From contig NZ_VFPV01000002.1 of assembly GCF_006716905.1 (NCBI RefSeq), positions 1,144,501-1,208,500 on the forward strand: DNA of 64,000 nucleotides, given 5' to 3'. Under the pieces are notes generated by a model. The model did no database searches, was not told the DNA's origin, and saw only the letters and a program-made list of their open reading frames with translations. The translations under genes and the position numbers were made by a program. Of the stretch, positions 8,451 to 15,869 are shown one piece after another (position 1 is the stretch's first letter; the number at the start of each line of letters is the position of its first letter). Origin of the DNA: Acidovorax temperans. GTDB taxonomy: Bacteria > Pseudomonadota > Gammaproteobacteria > Burkholderiales > Burkholderiaceae_C.

Positions 8451-9771
8451 CAGGCCGTTGAAAAATCCTTCGCCGCCGCCCGTGTGGGCCGCTACGATCT
8501 GAAGCCATCCAAGAACGACCCAGACAAGAAAGATGAGAGGCAACCAAGACTTCCAGGGGGCGATGTTCAGCTACATCAGCCTTGAAGAGCGCGTGCCAGC
8601 GGCACACCCGCTGCGCAAGTTGCGCGCCGTGGTCGATGCGCTGCTGGCGACGATGCACAGCGAGTTCGAAGCGGTGTATGCCCGCCGCGGGCGCCCCTCG
8701 GTGCCGCCCGAGATGCTGCTCAAGGCCTTGCTGCTGCAGATCCTGTTCTCCATCCGCAGCGAGCGCCAACTGGTCGAGGCGGTCAACTACAACCTGCTGT
8801 ACCGCTGGTTCGTGGGCCTGAACATCGAAGACAAGGTCTGGGACCACTCCACCTTCAGCGCCAACCGCGAACGCTTGTTCAACGAAGACCTCGCCCGTGC
8901 CTTCTTCGAGCGCGTCAAGCTCAGCGCCCAGTGGGGGCGGCTTGCCAGCGACGAGCACTTCAGCGTGGACGGCACGCTCATCGAAGCCTGGGCCTCGCAC
9001 AAGAGCTTCAAGCGCAAAGACGATGACAGCGACACGCCGCCCGGACGCAATCCCGAGGTGGACTTCAAAGGACAGGAGCGCTGCAACGACACCCACCAAA
9101 GCACCACGGACGCTGATGCACGGTTGTTCAAGAAGAGCGCGGGTGACAAGTCCCGCCTGTGCCACATGGGGCACATCCTCATGGAAAACCGCAACGGGCT
9201 GATCGTGGATGTTGAGATCACCCACGCCAGTGGCACCGCCGAGCGCGAAGCGGCGCTGGCCATGCTGGGGCGCCGGGGCAACAGGAACAAGCGGGCCACG
9301 GTCGGGGCCGACAAGGGCTACGACAGCAAGGCCTTCATCAAGGGCTGCCGCCGGCTTTTGGTCACGCCACACGTGGCGGCCAAGGACAAGCACTCGGCGG
9401 TCGACGCCAGAGTCACGCGGCACGAGAGCTACAAGACCAGCCTGAAGGTGCGCAAGCGCATCGAGGAGGCCTTTGGCTGGATCAAGACCGTGGGTGGTCT
9501 GGCCAAGACCAAGCTGATCGGTCAGGCCAAGCTCGCGGGCCAGGCGCTGCTGTGCTTTGCCACCTACAACCTGGTGCGCATGGGCAGTCTGGGTGGCTGG
9601 TGGGACGCGCATCATGCGTGAGCCATGGGATACGTGCGCCCGAAACGGGCAAAACGGCCTGCAAACAGGCCGAAATGGCCCTCGAATTTGATTCGTGGGC
9701 GCGTCTGGGCGACTTGCTTCTTCGAAATCCACGACCTTGATGCGTTCGAAGAGCACTTTTTCAACGGCCTG
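8451..9771 (+). mobile_element. IS5-family element, copy 2
   Basis: 1321 bp with the same 15-bp inverted ends as copy 1 (8451-8465 and 9757-9771), in opposite orientation. A perfect 4-bp target duplication TTAA lies at 8447-8450 and 9772-9775, matching the YTAR preference. The TTAA on the left directly abuts the end of the older IS5 remnant, so it probably landed in that element's own target duplication. On the right it interrupts the DUF4041 gene. Confidence 0.93.
8533..9621 (+). CDS. IS5-family transposase (copy 2)
   Basis: 362-residue DDE transposase, near-identical to the one at 5858-6946, with all three catalytic blocks intact (D-G-T-L-I-E-A-W; A-D-K-G-Y-D-S; E-E-A-F-G-W-I-K). The start ATG at 8533 is followed by R-G-N-Q-D-F-Q-G-A-M-F-S-Y. 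The element seems functional as judged from an open frame and intact ends. Confidence 0.93.
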   Translation: MRGNQDFQGAMFSYISLEERVPAAHPLRKLRAVVDALLATMHSEFEAVYARRGRPSVPPEMLLKALLLQILFSIRSERQLVEAVNYNLLYRWFVGLNIEDKVWDHSTFSANRERLFNEDLARAFFERVKLSAQWGRLASDEHFSVDGTLIEAWASHKSFKRKDDDSDTPPGRNPEVDFKGQERCNDTHQSTTDADARLFKKSAGDKSRLCHMGHILMENRNGLIVDVEITHASGTAEREAALAMLGRRGNRNKRATVGADKGYDSKAFIKGCRRLLVTPHVAAKDKHSAVDARVTRHESYKTSLKVRKRIEEAFGWIKTVGGLAKTKLIGQAKLAGQALLCFATYNLVRMGSLGGWWDAHHA

Positions 9772-9775
9772 TTAA

Positions 9776-10201
9776 CCCTCGTGCTGTTTGCTTCTGATCT
9801 TCTCGAATTTCATCAAGGCGTTTTTTGTAATCAATGCTGTGTGTGAATTGGTACTTGGGCGTATAGAGTCCAAACGACTCCAGTAAAACGGTATCTTCCG
9901 CGCCCAAAATTTGCTGTTGAACTACCCGTAGTTGGGCGCGTACCGCATCCAGATCTGTATGCGCTGAGGCCACCTGTGCTTTTATGTTGGCAAGCTGTGT
10001 TTCTTCAGCCTGAATTTGCTTTTTTACTGCCAGCAGATCCAGTATCCCGATCTCCCGGGCCTTTGTCTCGAGATCGTCGAACTTGGCTTGAAGCGCATTT
10101 AGCTCGGCGTGACCTTGCTGCCGTTGCGCTTCCAATTCGACTTCCAGCCGCGCCGCCACAGCCTTGTATTCAGGACCTTTGAAGTAGTCGCCTAAAGCCA
10201 T
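9776..10201 (-). pseudogene. DUF4041 protein, truncated by IS5 insertion
   Basis: About 142 native residues remain. Residues ~15-100 are a coiled coil (L-E-V-E-L-E-A-Q-R and A-V-K-K-Q-I-Q-A-E-E segments). The block E-S-F-G-L-Y-T-P-K-Y-Q-F-T-H-S-I-D-Y-K-K followed by L-D-E-I-R-E-D-Q-K-Q matches the start of DUF4041. In known proteins that domain continues and is often followed by a T5orf172/Mug113 GIY-YIG-like nuclease domain; both are missing. The frame runs into the IS and ends after L-T-G-R at 9761. The strong ribosome site GGAGGGAG precedes ATG 10199-10201. The gene faces the coiled-coil membrane gene at 4516 across the IS cluster. DUF4041 is a confident call; the function is unknown. Confidence 0.7.
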
Positions 10202-10424
10202 ATTGCTCCCTCCTGCTTTTGCTCAAGTGTATGGGGGTAAAACGCCAGTCGTACCAGGTGCCGACGTTAACCATGGCCATGGATGATCTTTGCCTTCGTC
10301 TCCTCAGTAGGTCTGCTCCCAAGGCCATTCGTGAGGGCCCAGCAGACCCTAAATCGCGTCGTTAAACTCACTCGGCAATCGCTAGCAACTTCGCTAGATC
10401 CCCACTTTTCTCTCGGAGTCCCGC

Positions 10425-11309
10425 ATGGCTACCCCCACCCCCTACACCCCACCCTCCATCTGGCAATGGAACAAAGAAAACGGCGGCCAGTTCGCCAGCA
10501 TCAATCGGCCCATTGCAGGGGCTACGCACGACAAAGAGCTGCCCGTGGGCAAGCACCCGCTGCAGCTCTATTCGATGGGCACGCCCAATGGCGTGAAGGT
10601 CACGATCATGCTGGAAGAGCTGCTGGCGCTGGGCCACAGCGGGGCGGAGTACGACGCGTGGCTGATCCGCATTGGCGATGGCGACCAGTTTGGCAGCGGG
10701 TTTGTGGGCATCAATCCCAACTCCAAAATTCCGGCGCTGCAAGACCGCACGGACCCTGCCAACCCTGTGCGGGTGTTTGAGTCCGGAGCCATCCTGATGT
10801 ATCTGGCCGAGAAGTTTGGTGCCTTTTTGCCCAAAGATGGCGCGGCTCGGGCCGAGTGCCTGTCGTGGTTGTTCTGGCAGATGGGCAGTGCGCCGTTTGT
10901 GGGTGGCGGGTTTGGGCATTTTTATGCCTACGCGCCGGTCAAGATCGAGTACGCGATTGACCGTTATGCCATGGAAACCAAGCGCCAGCTGGATGTGCTG
11001 AACCAGCGCCTGGCCGTGACGGAATACGTAGCGGGCAATGAGTACACCGTGGCCGACATGGCGATCTGGCCCTGGTATGGCCTGATGGTGAAGGGCGAGG
11101 CCTACGACGCAGGCGAGTTTTTGCAGGTGCATGAGTACTCCCATGTGCTGCGCTGGGCTGAGCAGATTGCACAGCGCCCAGCAGTGCGCCGTGGCCGCAT
11201 GGTGAACCGGGTGCGCGGTGACCTGGCCAGCCAGTTGCATGAGCGGCATGATGCGAGCGACTTTGAGACGAAGACGCAGGACAAGCTGACGGCCAAACAG
11301 GCGGCTTGA
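10425..11309 (+). CDS. yghU: Glutathione-dependent disulfide-bond oxidoreductase (YghU type)
   Basis: 294-residue nu-class glutathione transferase relative with disulfide-bond reductase activity using two bound glutathiones. The long N-terminal extension (P-S-I-W-Q-W-N-K-E-N-G-G) before the thioredoxin-like fold (L-Q-L-Y-S-M-G-T-P-N-G-V-K) is diagnostic of YghU, as are N-S-K-I-P-A-L and V-F-E-S-G-A-I-L-M-Y-L in the glutathione-binding site. The C-terminal helical domain (A-D-M-A-I-W-P-W) is complete. GGAG at 10415-10418 sets the start. It appears monocistronic, ending at a strong hairpin. Confidence 0.93.
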   Translation: MATPTPYTPPSIWQWNKENGGQFASINRPIAGATHDKELPVGKHPLQLYSMGTPNGVKVTIMLEELLALGHSGAEYDAWLIRIGDGDQFGSGFVGINPNSKIPALQDRTDPANPVRVFESGAILMYLAEKFGAFLPKDGAARAECLSWLFWQMGSAPFVGGGFGHFYAYAPVKIEYAIDRYAMETKRQLDVLNQRLAVTEYVAGNEYTVADMAIWPWYGLMVKGEAYDAGEFLQVHEYSHVLRWAEQIAQRPAVRRGRMVNRVRGDLASQLHERHDASDFETKTQDKLTAKQAA

Positions 11310-11377
11310 GGCGGCGTGAGGCGGGCGGCCCGCCTGGGCTTGGCGGGGCTGCCGAATTGGCTTTGTGCATGAAAACG

Positions 11378-11419
11378 GCTGCTGGCGCTTGATAATCAAG
11401 CGCCAGCAGCTATCTTTTT
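11378..11419 (+). terminator. Terminator formed by a repeat-family palindrome
   Basis: A perfect 16-bp inverted repeat around one central base (11378-11410; arm GCTGCTGGCGCTTGAT) followed by TATC and a run of nine T. It lies 68 bp after the yghU stop codon and would work as a Rho-independent terminator. It is also the core of the interspersed palindromic repeat (family A) seen at nine other places in the window, so a repeat copy has taken the terminator role. Confidence 0.7.
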
Positions 11420-11428
11420 TTTTGATAG

Positions 11429-11845
11429 TGATGGAATGGGTGGCGATGGCACCGCTGCGATGTGTGGTGTGCCGCAACCGCCATCACGCAACTGCCTTGG
11501 GCCGCACTGCGCGGGCTTTGACAGGGAAAAGGGAGGCACACTGGCTGCTGAAAAAAAGTGTTGAAAAAGTTCTGCAGGGCCTATTGACACGATTGCTAAG
11601 ATGAAATCAGCCCTCGCCAGCGGCTTTGCTGCAGCCAAGGTTTTCGAATTTGTGGTGCCCTCAAACGCCGCGCACTTTTCACGCCAACCACCGCTCCTGC
11701 CGCTGCAACGGCGCAGCGGAATGCGGCTTGCAGTGCGCGCAGGCCTGGTTCAAAACAGATGACGCAGTTCACGCTTCACCAGTGGTTTGCCAAGGGCTGC
11801 CCTGGCGTGGTCAGCGAAGTGGGCTGGGGGTGTGCAGATGTTTAA
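11429..11845. other. Gene-free stretch upstream of the ZIP gene
   Basis: About 420 bp without a gene I can support. Short frames exist (for example a 53-codon plus frame from 11601 and a 28-codon frame from 11759) but show no family features. A weak TTGACA lies at 11585-11590. I see no riboswitch-like fold, tRNA or convincing Zur or Fur box here. Confidence 0.4.
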
Positions 11846-11847
11846 TA

Positions 11848-11905
11848 AAAAATGCCTCTAGGGCAATACTGATAAGCGCTAATAGCTATGACATTGATAG
11901 CAATC
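11848..11905 (-). repeat. Interspersed palindromic repeat, family A
   Basis: In reverse orientation: GCCTCTAGGGC, then AAGCGCTAATAGCTAT and the ATTGATAGCAAT end. The ATG of the ZIP transporter (11888) and its first six codons lie inside this copy. Confidence 0.65.
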
Positions 11906-12742
11906 TTGATCGCCACGCTGGCTGCGGGCATAGGCAGCGTGTGGGCTGCAGCACTGTTGATGCGTATGGGCCTGGGTGGGCGCCACGATGGCGTGGGCCC
12001 GCAGCACCTGCTCAGCCTGGCCGCAGGGGCCTTGCTGGCCACAGCCTTCATGCACTTGCTGCCCGAGGCGTTTGAGAGCCAGGCGGGCGCGCACGACCTG
12101 TTCGCCACCTTGCTGGTGGGGGTGGTGTTTTTCTTTCTGCTGGACAAGGCCGAGCTGTGGCACCACGGGCATGAGCACAGCCATGCAGAGCCCGCCGCGC
12201 ACGACCCCCACCATGGGCACCACCACGGTCATCACCATGGGCACGATCATGGGCACGATCATGGCCACGCGCACCATCACCACAGCCCGCGTGCGGGCGG
12301 CTGGGCGCTGCTCACGGGCGACAGCGTGCATTGTTTTGGCGATGGCATTCTGATCGCATCGGCCTTCATGGCCGACATGCGCCTGGGGGTGATTGCCGCC
12401 GTATCGGTGATGGCGCACGAGGTGCCGCACCACATGGGCGACCTGGTGGTGCTGCGTCAGAGCAGCGCCAACCGGCGCATGGCGCTGCTGAAGGTGTCGC
12501 TGGCCGGAGCCGTGACCGCGCTGGGCGGGGCGGTGGGCTACTTCCTGGTGGGGCAGTTGCAGGACTTCTTGCCGTACTTCCTGGCCGTGGCGTCCAGCAG
12601 CTTTGTGTACGTGGCACTGGCCGATTTGATCCCTCAGCTGCAAAAACGGCTCACGGCGCGCGAAACCATCGCGCAGATCGCATGGCTGATCGCCGGGATG
12701 GTCGTGGTGATGATGGTGAGCGGGGTGGCGCACAGCCATTGA
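11888..12742 (+). CDS. ZIP-family metal transporter with His-rich loop
   Basis: 284-residue inner-membrane protein, probably importing Zn2+ or another divalent metal. Eight hydrophobic segments can be placed, with the family's H-L-L-P-E-A-F in TM2, H-C-F-G-D-G in TM4 and A-H-E-V-P-H-H-M-G-D in TM5; these His/Asp/Glu residues line the metal site. A cytoplasmic loop (~residues 95-136) is extremely His-rich (H-G-H-H-H-G-H-H-H-G-H-D-H-G-H repeated), a likely metal buffer or sensor. The start ATG lies within a family A repeat and has no obvious Shine-Dalgarno site. The arsA gene follows after 123 bp in the same direction. Confidence 0.88.
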   Translation: MTLIAILIATLAAGIGSVWAAALLMRMGLGGRHDGVGPQHLLSLAAGALLATAFMHLLPEAFESQAGAHDLFATLLVGVVFFFLLDKAELWHHGHEHSHAEPAAHDPHHGHHHGHHHGHDHGHDHGHAHHHHSPRAGGWALLTGDSVHCFGDGILIASAFMADMRLGVIAAVSVMAHEVPHHMGDLVVLRQSSANRRMALLKVSLAGAVTALGGAVGYFLVGQLQDFLPYFLAVASSSFVYVALADLIPQLQKRLTARETIAQIAWLIAGMVVVMMVSGVAHSH

Positions 12743-12865
12743 GCGGCGGCAGGCCCGGGCCGCGCAGCGCCGCGGCTTTGACGCAGGCCAATGTGCATTT
12801 GCAGCGCTGGGCCACGGCGGCCTTGGCAGCGCGACAAAGCCACGCTGTTGTGCCATGCTGGCGGC

Positions 12866-14710
12866 ATGAACGCCGCAGCCGCTTCCACTTCTTCCCCTTC
12901 CTCACCCGCGCGCCTGGGCTTGCTGGCCCAGCCCACCCGCTTTCTGTTCTTCACCGGCAAGGGTGGTGTGGGTAAAACCTCCTTGTCGACCGCTACTGCC
13001 ATCGCTTTGGCAGATGCTGGGCGGCGCGTGCTGCTGGTGAGCACTGACGCAGCCTCGAACCTCGATGAGATGCTGGGTGTGCCGCTGTCCAACCAGCCGG
13101 TGCCCGTGCCCGGTGTGCCGGGGCTGAGCATGCTCAACATCGACCCCGACAACGCCGCCGAGGCCTACCGCCAGCGCGTGCTGGCGCAACTGGAGGCCAC
13201 GGCCACCGAAGACGAGCGCGCCACGGTGCGCGAGCAGCTCTCGGGCGCCTGCACCACCGAAATCGCCGCGTTCGATGAATTTGCCGCCCTGCTGGCCAGC
13301 GAGGGGGCGGATGCCGACCACACCTTCGACCATGTGGTGTTTGACACCGCGCCCACCGGCCACACGCTGCGCCTGCTGAGCTTGCCCAAGGCCTGGACGG
13401 GATTTTTGGCGGGCAACGACCGGGGCGCCTCCTGCCTGGGGCCGCACTCGGGGCTGAAGATGCAGGAGGCCCGCTTCAACGCGGCCCTGGCGGCACTGAG
13501 CAACCCTGCGCTGACCACCGTGGTGCTCGTCACCCGCCCCGATCCCCGCCCCATGCAAGAGGCCGCCCGCACCGCCGTAGAACTGCGTGCCCTGGGGCTT
13601 GCCAACCAGCGCCTGGCCATCAACGGCGTGTTCCGCGCCAGCCAGCCGGGGCAAGACCCGGTGGCCGACGCCATCGAGCGCCTGGGCCGCGAGGCCATGG
13701 GCCAGATGCCTGATGCCCTGGCGCAACTGCCGCGCGACGAAGTGCCCCTGCGTGCCTTCGATACCGTGGGCCTGCCAGCCCTGCGCGCCTTGCTGGGTGG
13801 GGATGTCGTACCCCCCGCTACGCCAGCGGCTGCGGCTGGCGCCGCTTTGCAGGCCGAACCGCTGGCCGCCATGGCCGACGCACTGGCTGCCAAGGGCCAC
13901 GGGCTCATTATGGTGATGGGCAAGGGTGGCGTGGGCAAAACCACCATTGCCGCTGCCCTGGCCGTGGGCCTGGTTCAGCGGGGCCACAGCGTGCACCTCA
14001 CCACCACCGACCCGGCGGCCCACGTGCAAAGCCAGCTCGACGGCAGCCTGCCCGGGCTGAAAGTGGGGCGCATCGACCCCCGGGCCGAAACGCAGGCCTA
14101 CATCGACAAGATCATGGCCACGCGCGGCAAGGCTCTGGATGACGCAGGCCGCGCGCTGCTGCTGGAAGATTTGCAGTCGCCCTGCACCGAAGAGGTGGCC
14201 GTGTTCCATGCCTTCAGCCGCGTGGTGAACGAAGCCCGCACGGCCTTTGTGGTGCTGGACACCGCCCCCACCGGCCACAGCCTGTTGCTGATGGACGCCA
14301 CCGGGGCCTACCACCGGCAGATGACTCAGCAATACCAGGGCAGCGCCGGGGGCGCGATGGCCAAGCACATCATCACCCCGCTGATGCGCCTGCAAGACGC
14401 CGACATGACCCATGTGGTCATCGTGACGCTGCCCGAGGTGACACCCGTGAGCCAGGCCGCAGCCCTGCAGGAAGACCTGCGCCGCGCCCACATCGAGCCC
14501 TGGGCATGGGTCATCAACAAAAGCGTGGCCGCCACGGGTACGTCTGACCCGCTGCTGCAAGCACGCCTGGTGGGCGAGCGGAAGCAGTGCGAGCGCATAG
14601 CCCAGGGCTTGGCCCAACGCACCTTCGTACTGCCCTGGCTGACCGAGCCACCCGTGGGGGTGGAAGCTCTGGGTGGGCTGGTCACTGCGGATGGTTTGCT
14701 ATCTCATTGA
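12866..14710 (+). CDS. arsA: ArsA-type arsenite/anion-transporting ATPase, tandem domains
   Basis: 614 residues made of two homologous ATPase halves. Each has a deviant Walker A loop, F-T-G-K-G-G-V-G-K-T-S (~30-39) and M-G-K-G-G-V-G-K-T-T (~351-360), and a D-T-A-P-T-G-H switch II/signal motif. The three metalloid-binding cysteines of classic ArsA are present at C129 (G-A-C-T-T-E-I), C190 (A-S-C-L-G-P) and C440 (S-P-C-T-E-E), so arsenite or antimonite activation is plausible. Classic ArsA drives the ArsB pump, but no arsB, arsD, arsC or arsR is nearby. The ATG at 12866 avoids a 25-residue non-conserved extension. The stop codon lies inside a family A repeat. Confidence 0.9.
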   Translation: MNAAAASTSSPSSPARLGLLAQPTRFLFFTGKGGVGKTSLSTATAIALADAGRRVLLVSTDAASNLDEMLGVPLSNQPVPVPGVPGLSMLNIDPDNAAEAYRQRVLAQLEATATEDERATVREQLSGACTTEIAAFDEFAALLASEGADADHTFDHVVFDTAPTGHTLRLLSLPKAWTGFLAGNDRGASCLGPHSGLKMQEARFNAALAALSNPALTTVVLVTRPDPRPMQEAARTAVELRALGLANQRLAINGVFRASQPGQDPVADAIERLGREAMGQMPDALAQLPRDEVPLRAFDTVGLPALRALLGGDVVPPATPAAAAGAALQAEPLAAMADALAAKGHGLIMVMGKGGVGKTTIAAALAVGLVQRGHSVHLTTTDPAAHVQSQLDGSLPGLKVGRIDPRAETQAYIDKIMATRGKALDDAGRALLLEDLQSPCTEEVAVFHAFSRVVNEARTAFVVLDTAPTGHSLLLMDATGAYHRQMTQQYQGSAGGAMAKHIITPLMRLQDADMTHVVIVTLPEVTPVSQAAALQEDLRRAHIEPWAWVINKSVAATGTSDPLLQARLVGERKQCERIAQGLAQRTFVLPWLTEPPVGVEALGGLVTADGLLSH

Positions 14711-14761
14711 TAGCTGCTGGCGCTTTCCACGTCTGGCTTGGAGGCCGAAAACGCTTGAAAC
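14697..14761 (+). repeat. Interspersed palindromic repeat, family A
   Basis: TTTGCTATCTCATTGATAGC, then TGCTGGCGCTTTCC and CTTGGAGGCCGAAAACGC. It overlaps the last four codons and stop of arsA. Confidence 0.7.
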
Positions 14762-14856
14762 AGTAGGCAGCCCTCTGAGCCTGCGAAGGGGTTCAGCCGC
14801 ACATTGCTACGCAGTGCATGCGTCGGGGGCCGCCGCAGCAAAGCGGGCCAGAAACA

Positions 14857-14890
14857 AAAAACCCTGCGTGGCGTACCATGCAGGGTTTTT
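14857..14890. terminator. Bidirectional terminator
   Basis: A-rich run, CCCTGC stem, short loop, GCAGGG and T-run: AAAAACCCTGC at 14857-14867 pairs with GCAGGGTTTTT at 14880-14890. It can end arsA transcription on the plus strand and tRNA-Met transcription on the minus strand. Confidence 0.75.
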
Positions 14891-14894
14891 GATT

Positions 14895-14971
14895 TGGTGG
14901 TGGTACCGGGACTTGAACCTGGGACATCAGCATTATGAATGCTGCGCTCTAACCAACTGAGCTATACCACC
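14895..14971 (-). tRNA. tRNA-Met (CAT), elongator
   Basis: 77 nt including an encoded CCA (14895-14897 on the plus strand as TGG). The acceptor GGTGGTA pairs with TACCACC, the D-arm has AGCTCAGTTGGTTAGAGC, the anticodon loop reads TTCATAA with anticodon CAT, and the T-arm has GGTTCAAGTCC. A paired first base and no run of G-C pairs in the anticodon stem point to elongator rather than initiator Met. The overall sequence is closer to Met than to lysidine-modified Ile(CAT). Confidence 0.93.
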
Positions 14972-14981
14972 GAAGCCTCAA

Positions 14982-14987
14982 ATTATA
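14982..14987 (-). promoter_or_regulatory. Probable -10 box of tRNA-Met promoter
   Basis: A perfect TATAAT on the minus strand, 10 bp before the tRNA 5' end. The -35 region is weak (GTGCAC at 17-bp spacing or TTGTGC at 19 bp). It lies between the tRNA and the enoyl-CoA hydratase stop codon. Confidence 0.5.
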
Positions 14988-14998
14988 GACCAAAAAAA

Positions 14999-15778
14999 TC
15001 ACTGGTGCACAAAATTGGCTTTGCGTTTGCCCAGGAAGGCGTCCATGCCTTCTTTTTGGTCTTGCGTGGCAAACAGTGCGTGGAACAGGCGGCGCTCAAA
15101 CATCACGCCATCGGCCAGCGTGCCTTCAAAGGCGCGGTTCACCGATTCCTTGGCAGCCATCACGGCGATCTGCGAGAAGTCGGCAATGATCAGCGCGGCG
15201 CCCAGGGCTTCGTCCATCAGCTTGTCGAACGGCACCACGCGGCTCACCAGCCCAGAGCGCTCGGCTTCGGTGGCGTCCATCATGCGGCCTGTCAGAGCCA
15301 TGTCCATGGCCTTGGATTTGCCCACCGCGCGTGGCAGGCGCTGCGTGCCGCCCGCGCCGGGGATCACGCCCAGCTTGATTTCAGGCTGGCCAAACTTGGC
15401 GTTGTCGGCGGCGATGATGAAGTCGCACATCATGGCCAGTTCGCAGCCGCCACCCAGCGCAAAGCCGCTCACAGCAGCAATCACGGGCTTGCGGATGCTG
15501 CGAATGGCTTCCCAGTTGCGGGTGATGTAGTCGCCCTTGTAGGCATCGGCAAAACTGTACTTGGCCATGGCGCCAATGTCGGCCCCTGCGGCAAAGGCCT
15601 TTTCGCTGCCGGTGATGATCATGCAGCCGATCTTTTCGTCGGCATCAAACGCCTTCAGGGCTTCGCCCAGCTCGTTCATGAGCTGGTCGTTCAGTGCGTT
15701 GAGTTGCTTGGGGCGGTTGAGCGTGATGATGCCAACCTTCTCGCCTTCGGTGCGCACTTCAATGGTTTCGTAGGCCAT
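14999..15778 (-). CDS. Enoyl-CoA hydratase
   Basis: 259-residue crotonase-fold enzyme that hydrates short-chain trans-2-enoyl-CoA in fatty-acid or amino-acid beta-oxidation. Oxyanion-hole and active-site segments are present: [21 protein letters not shown] (first catalytic Glu) and [20 protein letters not shown] (second Glu). Length is typical. The ATG at 15776-15778 follows a good AGGAGACAAC site. No other beta-oxidation gene is adjacent, so the precise substrate cannot be told. Confidence 0.9.
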   Translation of the reverse strand: MAYETIEVRTEGEKVGIITLNRPKQLNALNDQLMNELGEALKAFDADEKIGCMIITGSEKAFAAGADIGAMAKYSFADAYKGDYITRNWEAIRSIRKPVIAAVSGFALGGGCELAMMCDFIIAADNAKFGQPEIKLGVIPGAGGTQRLPRAVGKSKAMDMALTGRMMDATEAERSGLVSRVVPFDKLMDEALGAALIIADFSQIAVMAAKESVNRAFEGTLADGVMFERRLFHALFATQDQKEGMDAFLGKRKANFVHQ

Positions 15779-15869
15779 GTTGTCTCCTGGTTTGGGGTTT
15801 TGAAATGGGGGGCTGGTTCAGTCCAGCAGGGCAGCCGCTGACTATATCCAAGCAGCTTGCACCTTGCTG

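Noticed and set aside
11601-11762. 53-codon frame upstream of the ZIP gene
   Set aside because: No ribosome site, no conservation signal, and ordinary length for chance in this GC range.
12160-12290. Short tandem CAC/CAT-rich repeats
   Set aside because: They encode the His-rich metal loop of the ZIP transporter; not a CRISPR or other independent repeat.
12902-14617. 571-codon minus frame across arsA
   Set aside because: Antisense shadow of a high-GC gene; no family features or ribosome site, and the plus-strand ArsA has every catalytic motif.
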